A stretch of DNA of 64,000 nucleotides, taken from the NCBI RefSeq assembly GCF_048773025.1, contig NC_133547.1, forward strand, positions 9,310,001 through 9,374,000, written 5' to 3'. This DNA comes from Camelus bactrianus. Its lineage: Eukaryota > Chordata > Mammalia > Artiodactyla > Camelidae. Shown one piece after another: positions 56,813 to 64,000 of this stretch (the stretch's first letter is position 1; each line of letters starts with the position of its first letter). Under the pieces are notes generated by a model, which had not been told where the DNA came from, made no database searches, and saw only the letters and a list, made by a program, of their open reading frames with translations. The position numbers were made by a program, and so were the translations under genes.

Positions 56813-58543
56813 TCATTGATTCTTGCTGGCTGCAGGTGTGGGGGTGGTGCCCACGGCCAACTGTTGCACCTTCTCCACCAGCCCGGCCCACTGGCGCTGC
56901 AGGTCTTCCACCAGGGGCTGGAACCAGCCCTTGAGGCGGGCCTGGAAGGTCTCGGCCTGCAGGCGCATCTGGCTGGCCTGCTCCTCCACCTTGGCGCGCA
57001 CCTCCTCCAACTGCTCGCGCATCTTGTCCAGGCGGTCCTGGGCCCTGGCGCCCACCGCCTCCAGCCGCCCGCGCAGCTTCTGGCCCCAGGCCTCAGCGCG
57101 CTCCCGCAGTGGCTGGCTGCCCAGGGTGCTCGTGGTGGCGGTCCCCAGTCGGCCCTGCTCCACCAGGGGCCCGAGGCGCTCGCGGAGGGCACTCACGCTG
57201 CGCTCGGCGCCCTCGACGGCCCCGGCCCGATACACGGCCAGGCGTTTCTGCAGGTCCTCGGCGTCGCGGAGCAGCCGCTTCCGCAGCTTCCGCAGGTGGG
57301 AGGCCAGGCGGTTCCGCAGCTCGTCGGTGGTCTGGCCCAGCATGGCCTGCACCTCGTTGCGGTAATGCGCCAGGCGGCTGCGCAAGTCCTCCATGTCCGT
57401 GCCCAGCCGGGCCTGCGCCGCCTGCAGCTCCTTGGACAGGCGGGCCCGGGTTTCCTGGGCCACAGGGCTCAGCTGCTCCTCCAGCTCCGCCTTGTAGGCT
57501 TTCACCTCCTTCATGGTCTCCTCCATCAGCGCCCTGGGGGCCGAGAGGGTGGGAGCGTGGGCATGGAGAGAGAGAAATAGGGATCCTGAGCTAGGATGGA
57601 GGACCAGAAGGAGAGTAATATTCCAGAGGCAGGACGCGCCGAGAAACAGAATCAGAGAGAGGTGAAGCCAGGAGCTCAAAATGGAAAGAAAGCAAGAAAT
57701 GAACAGAGACCCAGACCCCCAGGAATCGGCACCGGGGGACAAAAAGAAACCCAGACAGTAGAGGCTGAAGATCCAGAAGGCACTGCCTGCCAGGAGGATC
57801 AGGGGCCAGGACAGGGACACTCACGTCAGTTCCTGGGTGACCTGGGTGCTGAGCAGCTCCTCCTGCACCTGGTCAGACAGCGTCTGCACCCAGCGCAGGT
57901 AATCCCAGAGACGACCCAGAGCCAGCTCCCAGGGCTGGCTGCCCTGCCATTCGGGCTGCTCCTGCCCCAGCTGCACCTCTGGCTCTGGCTCTGGCTCCAC
58001 CTCCGCCCGGCATCCTGCACGGGAGCAAGTTCACGGCTGTCAGGGTCCTCTGCCCACTGCAGGCACACAGTACCTGGTACAGAGTAGGTGCTCAACCAGT
58101 GCTGGTGGGCTTCTTTAGAGAGCTGGTGAGCAGAGACGGGGGTGGAGGGACATCCAGCACGTTTAATCACTTGACCAGCATTGATTGTCCTGTGCTCCAT
58201 GCAGGGCCATGCTGGGGTGACGGAGCATAAAACTAATCACAGCTGACACTTATCTAGTGCTCACTACCTGACTGACAACGATGCATTAGAAACTGTTATA
58301 ACTCCCATTTTAAGGATTGGGAAACTGTGGCTTAGAGTTAGTAAAACAGCTGCTCAGAGCCAGTGAATGTCAGAGAGGCCTCAGACCTGGGGAGATAGAC
58401 CAGCAGAAGAAGGGACCCAGGGATGTTAGGAAGGCAAGGGGTGCAGCGGAGGATGGAAGGGGGCGGGGGCAGGGAACCAGAGCAAGTTCCGCCCTCATAC
58501 CGGCCAGGAGCGTGACCACCAACGCAACCCACAGAGCTTTCAT
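56813..58543 (-). CDS. APOE: APOE, apolipoprotein E, complete
   Basis: ApoE is the secreted lipid carrier that binds the LDL receptor family and heparan sulphate. Coding exons 58501-58543, 57825-58014 and 56813-57533 join in frame to 317 aa, the human length. Exon 2 starts at 58566; non-coding exon 1 ends at 59353. The signal peptide is [18 protein letters not shown]. The N-terminal helix bundle follows ([17 protein letters not shown] onward). The receptor-binding stretch at residues 153-167 ([15 protein letters not shown]) is complete. The C-terminal lipid-binding helices run to [13 protein letters not shown]. The two human isoform sites are Arg here (R129 and R175, equal to human mature 112 and 158). 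The residue equal to human Arg61 is Thr (T78). This is the ancestral non-human pattern: E4-like at 112/158 but without the Arg61 partner. Confidence 0.98.
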
Positions 58544-59352
58544 CTTCTGGCTTGAGATTGGCCAACCTAGGGGAGGGAGAAATTGTCACTCAACGGCAGT
58601 GGGGGCTCCTCCCACCTAGAGCCCCGCCCCATCCGGTCACGGCCTTCAAAGCCTTGGACCCCAGCATCTGCATCAGCCTAATCCTATCACAAATGTTTAC
58701 CAAGCGGCGCCTTCATTGTCTATTTAATTCCCTAATTGTCTTCTCCTATCTCCCCATCCCCAGGTCTGCCGCCGCCAAAATTCCAGGCCCTCTCCCAAAG
58801 TTCAAATTCCACTCACCCCGCCCTCCCCTCCATCCCGGAGTTCCATGGGAGCTCCAACTGGGCGTTCCAACCTCGCATTCCTCGTTGTGCCTTCACATTC
58901 TAACCTCCAACCTCACATCTATACACTGCCTTACACATATTCGCTAATTTAACCCTCATTTAAAAGCCCTTCAACCGATGCTCTAGTAACCCGGCCACCA
59001 TCCTGGTGGCCATCCTGTTACTCCCTATCCTCACCCCGTGCCTCCCATTAACAGAGATATTAGGACGATGGGGGCACCCAGGAGGTGCTCAATAAATGAC
59101 AATGACAATTCGTGGGCTCTTGCAACGGCTCATTTAGTTTTTCCTATAGGTCCAGCTGCTCCCCCAACCACACCTTCCAGGCAATTCAGGATGCCCCTGC
59201 TGCCCACCCTTCTAGGTCCAGTCCCGTCTCTGGCCTCATCCTGCTTCTGTCCTGGCCCAGGCGTAGGACGTTGGACGGTCACCTCCTCCCCCGCAGCCCA
59301 ACTCTCACAGAAGCCCTGAACTGGGCTCTGTGTCCCCAACTCTGCTTCTCAC

Positions 59353-59430
59353 CAGCTCCCGGGGAACAGTGTCCTTCGCGCCTCCTGGGCTGAGCAGGAC
59401 TCAGGGATCCCAGATTCATCCAATTATAAG
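59353..59430 (-). promoter_or_regulatory. APOE: APOE promoter TATA element and exon 1
   Basis: On the minus strand TATAATTGG (TATAA at 59424-59428) is followed by ATCTGGGATCCCTGAGTCCT, closely matching the human APOE promoter. Exon 1 runs from about 59400 to the donor at 59353 (GAGCTG|gtgagaag). A G-rich block just upstream of the TATA resembles the human GC-rich element. Confidence 0.85.
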
Positions 59431-59865
59431 GCTCCCCCTGCCCCGCCCAGTCCTCCAGAGCTAGAGTGAGCTGGACCAGCCCCCTTCAGGTCACGAGGTG
59501 GGCTGTCCTCCCCCTTCAAACAAGGCAGGGAGGAGGAGAGAGGTGGGGCTTGGAAGCCCTATCATCCCCCCCACTCCCAGCCCCATGAATGGAGGTGACC
59601 TCTCACCCACTAACTCAGGCGCCTTCCTCCATTCTGGTGGGTGGGTTGAGGGGGATGTTAGGGGGGCATGTGGAAGGGGAAGGCGTAGGCAGCTGCCCGG
59701 AACACCCATTCCCCGCCCCTCTCTTTTCCAGCAGTTGGTTGAATAGAATTTGGGGGAAGGGCTGGGGGAGTGATATCCTGGGTCATTGGAAGCAGGGGGC
59801 TGGGGTCTTGGATTTCTGGGTTGAGGGAGAAGGGAGATGGAGGCCCAGACAAAAATGGGATGGGA

Positions 59866-60028
59866 GGTCGAGGTGGGGGGTGTTTATAGCGCAAGTGGTA
59901 GAGCGCATGCGTAGCATGCACAGGGTCCTGGGTTCAATCCCCAGTACCGCCTCCAAAAAAAAAAAAAAAAAAAACAAAAAAAACCAGATAAGCCTAATTA
60001 CCTCCTCCAAAAAAAAAAGAAAAAAGAG
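59866..60028 (+). repeat. Vic-1 type SINE with 13-bp target duplication
   Basis: Forward SINE (agcgcaagtggtagagcgca, ggttcaatccccagtaccgc) with a long A tail at about 59955-59981. It lies between exact copies of aaatgggatggga at 59853-59865 and 60029-60041. It is about 0.45 kb upstream of the APOE promoter. Confidence 0.9.
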
Positions 60029-60049
60029 AAATGGGATGGGACGTGTGGG

Positions 60050-61450
60050 GACAGTGTAGCATCTGCTAAAAGCCTAGGCTTTGAGTGAAACCCGGTTTTT
60101 AACCCTCACTCTCTGTGACTTTGGGCACACGTAAGTACCTCTCTGAGCCCTTTTCCCCATTTGTGAAATGAAAATCCAGCATTTTAACAGAGGCTTTGTG
60201 GATTCCAGGAGCCACCTGCATATTGTGCCTTCCCCCAGGGCTTGGAGCAATCATGTTGACTCTGGAACCAAAATGTCCTGGCCTGAATCCAGGCTCTGCT
60301 GGTCGCCAGCTGTGTGACCATGAGCAAATGACAGCCTCTCTGAACGTCCAGTTTCTTGGTCCAGAAAACTAGGATAGTTGCCTTATTGTTTGGTGAATTG
60401 TTTGGTATATGTCAAGTACTGAGAACCGTCACTGCTGTGGTGGGCCACAGTGTCACTGTCCCCTCCCCAGCAGCCGTTACATGCACCCCAGCTGTTTCAC
60501 ATATGAGTAACCCCTGATTTGGAATTGAGGTGGATAGTGAAGCCAGTAAGAAATAGAAGAGCTTCAACTCTTTGAATAGAATGGAGGAGCTTGCTTCTGA
60601 GGGTGTGGGGACATTGGATACTGTGGCATCTGAGGCTGGTCTCAGGAAGGGAGCCCCCATGCCAGACAGGCCAGGGCCTGTTTGCTTTGGCCTCAGAAGG
60701 CCCTGGCAGGGAATGGGTTGGGTGGCTTCTCTGAGCCGTGAGGGGTCATCACTGGTCAGTGGCCTCCCTCCGCAGACAGTGTGTGCCAGGGTTTCAGTTC
60801 CTCTGTCTGGAGTGGGGTCAGGGGTGTCAGCTTGCCTCCCCTGCTTCCAGCCCTCCCTGTCCCCACCAGTGAATCAGACTCCAGCCCCCTCCCTCCCCAC
60901 CAGGGGCCAGAAGCCCACGGCCTTTTCCCAAGGGTAGTAACTGATTCTGAAGCCCTTCCAGGTGCTTGAATACTTCGTGAAGCTTTTCAAAAGCTCTGAT
61001 CTTCCTGTTAGTCTTCACACACCTTCATCCTCTGCCCTCTTTGGAACCTGGAAAAATCTTGGGAGTCCCAGCCCTCTGCCCCCACCCCTGCACCCAGAGA
61101 CAGCCTCATCCCTGTTGCTTTAGTTCTTAGGGACAAAGTCCTCTGCAGCCACGCTGGCCAGGCCAAGCTGAGGTGAGTGACCACAGGACCACGCCCTCCT
61201 GGGGAGGGAAGCCTGTGATGTCCCCGGCGGCTGGGAAAGTCACAAGGAGGCTGTGTGACCCTGGGCCAGGCCCGTCCCCGTGCTGGGCTGGGCTCTGGCC
61301 AATGACCAGACTTGACTCCCTTGCGGTTTGTGCCCCCCTGCCGGCCACTGTGGGGAGGTCGGGTGGATGGAATAGGCCAAACGGGGCCACAGACACATCA
61401 CACGTAGGAAAACAGAGGCCTCCCATTTCACTTGGGTTTTTTTCATGTAT
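60050..61450. other. Upstream part of the TOMM40-APOE spacer
   Basis: MIR copies lie at about 60050-60180 and 60240-60420 (gctgtgtgaccatgagcaaa). The stretch 60.55-61.4 kb is GC-rich and unique, and I see no exon in it. The A-rich minus-strand text at about 61440-61490 probably belongs to the TOMM40 3' UTR. Confidence 0.6.
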
Positions 61451-61953
61451 ATTTTTTGTTGTTTTTTTTTTTTCTGTAAAATGTCCCAGTTCTTCCATAA
61501 CTTATAAACATGATTTATATGCAGGGTGGGCGGGCAAGTGGGCAGGGCGGGCTGACTGGGGGTGGGAAGCTCCTCTGCTTACTGCCCCCTTGGGGCTGGG
61601 CCCAGGGCCCTTTGGGGGATGGGAACACCCCAACACCTCCCTGAGGTTGTCTGGCTGCCTCTGCCCCATGGTGCTCAGAATCCCGTGTGCCCCTCGATTC
61701 CAGAATCCCTTCCTGGACCTCCAGGCCTGCGGGGCACGCTGCCCCTGGTACTCTGAACCCTGAAGCGCCCGTGGTTCCAGAATCCCCCCTCAGCTGCTGG
61801 GGTGATGGGTCCCCTCCTTTCCGCTGTCCCCCTGACCCCCGAGGAGGGAGGGAAGGGAGGGGGAGGGGGACTCAGGTCTCCCCTCCATGGCAGGGGGAGG
61901 GGGAGGTGGGATCTGAAGGAGAAAGGGCGTGGAAGGCAGGGGCCAGGAGGGGC

Positions 61954-63687
61954 TCAGCCAATAGTGAGGCCGAAGCCGCACTGGAACTTGTTCTTTCGGT
62001 GATTCAGGAAGGCCCCGAGGGCCAATGTCAGGGGCAGGGGTGGGAGCTTCTTCTCCAGCGTGGCACCCACGATCCAGTTGCTGTCCACGGAGCCTGCCGG
62101 CAGATAGCTGTGTATGAGCCACGTGCTGGCTTCTTGCTCTGTCCCCAGGAGCTGCCCCAGACTGCTGTCCATGCGGTCCCCATCATCCCGAAGCCCCTCA
62201 ACGCACCCCAAGAATTTCAGCTCTGAGCTTAGTGCACCCCACCTCCGGAGAGCCCCCCCAGCATCCACTCTGGTCCTGTTTGCAGCAGGTTGCTGCGGCT
62301 CTCTGGGGATGGGTCTGTCCCTCCCACTGTTAGCTCTTGGGGATGGGGACAGGGCCTGGTGACTGCTGTGTCCCCAGCCCCCTCGACACAAAGCTGGGCA
62401 CAGAGCGGTGCTGAGTATCTGCTGAATGAAAGACTGAACTCTCCTCTAGGGCTTGTGTGCCAGAACCTGACAGGTGTGCAAGTACCTGGTGCCATTCCCG
62501 CACAGTGCGGAGGGAGGACTCACTGACCAGGAGTTGAGGAGAGCAGAGCCGTAACCCAAACCCAGCCTCTGACAGCAGGCTACTGCCCGCAGAGCGAGGG
62601 CTCGAGCAGCAAGCAGGGGAGGCAGGCTTCAGAGGCAAAAACAAAAAAACCCCAAACCCTTCACTGGGCCTCCTTGCTGCCTTGAGAAGCCCTGGCCCAG
62701 GCCGACTGAAGCTGCCTTACTGGGGCAATCTCCACACACCCCAAGCCTGAGAAGCACTGAGGTCCAAGAAAAAACTTGAGACTAGAGTCGGTGAGCCTGG
62801 GGGAAGGTTCTGGATCTGGCTGAGGCTGTGCAACGTCCCAAATGGGAGATATGGGGTGGGCTGGCTGTGCTCCAAGTTGCCTTCCACTCATGATAAAAAG
62901 AGAGAAGGGGCCAGGTGTGCAGACTGGGAGAGGGCCACTGGTGGGGTGAGGAGGGAGGGTGGTAGATACAAAGCTTGGGGCCCAGGCACCTACCCTCCCT
63001 GGGTAATTTGGGGGGCCGGCATGATGCCCTCTACCATCGCCCCTGGTCTAGACACCCCCTCAGAGCTGAGTCACCTGTCGTTTCCCAAGTAAGGAAATGG
63101 GGGCCTGTACCTTTGAAGAGGAGGTTGGCCTTGGGCAGGTCCAACTGGTACCCAAAGGAGACACTTGTGTCCTGCATCCTTGTGCTGGCCTCGAACTCCA
63201 CACCCACCTGCAGCTGGAGGGGCCAGGACAACACAGGCGAGTCAGCCTCCTGGGTGCGAATCTCAGGCACAGCAGCCCCCAGCACCCCGTGCCCGGCAAG
63301 CATACCCTGACAGCCAGTCCCCGGACTAGCTCACCTGGTCGCTGGCTTTGTGGTAGTACGTGGCGTGCATGCCCGCCTGACCCAACGTTACTGTTGCCAC
63401 CCAGTTGTTCACTGTAAGAGAGCAAGGCGGTGGGTGGGGCAGGTTACCAAGAGGGCTTGGGCATCTGGGAATCTAGGTTCTCCTCCACCTCCCTCAGACC
63501 CAGGAGTCCAGGCCCCTAGCCCCCTCCTCCTTCAGACCCAGGTGACCAGGGCCCCCAGGCTCACATGTATATTTCCCAGCTAGTGACATAACAGTGCCCT
63601 CCTCCCCGGGCCGCCGGTGATAGACCAGCTCTCCGCCCAGGGCCAGACACGGCGTGATGCTCTGGAGGTAGTGGGCCACGAGGATTC
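61954..63687 (-). CDS. TOMM40: TOMM40, mitochondrial import channel, 3' part
   Basis: Tom40 is the beta-barrel pore of the outer-membrane TOM complex, through which most mitochondrial precursors pass. The last four coding exons are visible: 63565-63687, 63335-63411, 63111-63213 and 61954-62093, joined in frame. They read [78 protein letters not shown] and [19 protein letters not shown], ending [10 protein letters not shown] and TGA. The alternating strand pattern fits the last beta strands, and the C-terminal end carries the beta-signal recognised by the SAM machinery. The rest of the gene lies beyond the right edge; intron 6 fills 63688-64000. The 3' UTR appears to run to about 61450. Confidence 0.96.
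63480..63564. repeat. Degenerate minisatellite in TOMM40 intron 7
   Basis: Two to three units of the form cctccctcagacccaggagt plus ccaggcccctagccc lie directly against the 3' side of TOMM40 exon 7. They match units in APOC4 intron 2 and, reversed, in APOC2 intron 3. Confidence 0.6.
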
Positions 63688-64000
63688 CTGCAGGGGAGAC
63701 GGTAAGTTAACACTTGGTTTGTTGGTTAGTTTCCGCCTTGTCACAGTGCCAGGCTAGACTCCTGCTCCAGGCAGCCTTCTAGACTTGCCCCTGCGAGAGG
63801 CTCAGGGCTGCCTCAGGCCTCCCAAGCAGGCTCCTTGCTCAAGTGGTTCACAGGACCCTGAGGTCAGCCTCCCAGGCCCCGTGGGACCTCAGCTACTCTG
63901 CATTCATGTGCCTCCGTTTACGGAGGAGCCTACAGAGGCTGAAGGATTAAGTCACTCCACAAGGTCACAAAATGGGTCAGGGGCAGACTCCAGGCCTCTC

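Noticed and set aside
56675-57580. 301-codon plus-strand open frame opposite APOE exon 4
   Set aside because: Shadow of the GC-rich, helix-repeat coding sequence of APOE. The Leu/Gly/Ala-rich product has no recognisable domain.
59866-60028. tRNA-gene-like A and B boxes, here and in the other Vic-1 copies
   Set aside because: The tRNA-like part is followed by a SINE body and A-rich tail with target duplications, so these are SINEs and not tRNA genes.

Overview
This is mammalian nuclear DNA from a camelid (camel, llama or alpaca type; the species cannot be told from the sequence). The camelid call rests on about ten copies of a tRNA-derived SINE of the Vic-1 kind. Each has a Pol III A box (tagctcagtggtagagc type), a B box (ggttcaatccc) and an A-rich tail, and several sit inside clear target-site duplications. 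The genes identify the locus as the APOE/APOC cluster (human 19q13.32), here inverted, so every gene reads on the minus strand.

Right to left in transcription order: TOMM40 (last four coding exons, 61.95-63.69 kb, continuing past the right edge); APOE (56.68-59.40 kb, intact, 317 aa); an APOC1 relic (51.74-53.64 kb, no start codon, a frame disruption and an in-frame stop); the hepatic control region enhancer (about 50.22-50.59 kb); APOC4 (46.49-48.33 kb, 127 aa); APOC2 (44.04-45.92 kb, 101 aa); CLPTM1 (12.45-40.2 kb, 14 coding exons, 668 aa); and the 5' part of RELB (promoter near 9.25 kb, coding exons 1-4 at 9.00-2.74 kb, continuing past the left edge). All exon joins given were checked for GT/AG sites and reading-frame continuity.

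The lipid genes form one expression unit. APOE, APOC4 and APOC2 encode exchangeable apolipoproteins made in liver, and the hepatic control region between APOC1 and APOC4 is the known shared liver enhancer. In humans APOC1 and this enhancer are duplicated. Here there is one enhancer and one APOC1 copy, and only 8.4 kb separates APOE from APOC4. The APOC1 copy looks dead while the enhancer is well preserved. This apparent loss of APOC1 is the main discovery candidate.

The rest is introns and spacers filled with old repeats (L2, MIR, L1 fragments, MER20/MER5A and Tigger-like DNA transposons, two MaLR-like LTR fossils) and young Vic-1 SINEs, seven of the ten lying in 45-60 kb. CpG-rich stretches mark the RELB and CLPTM1 promoters, RELB exon 4 and APOE exon 4.
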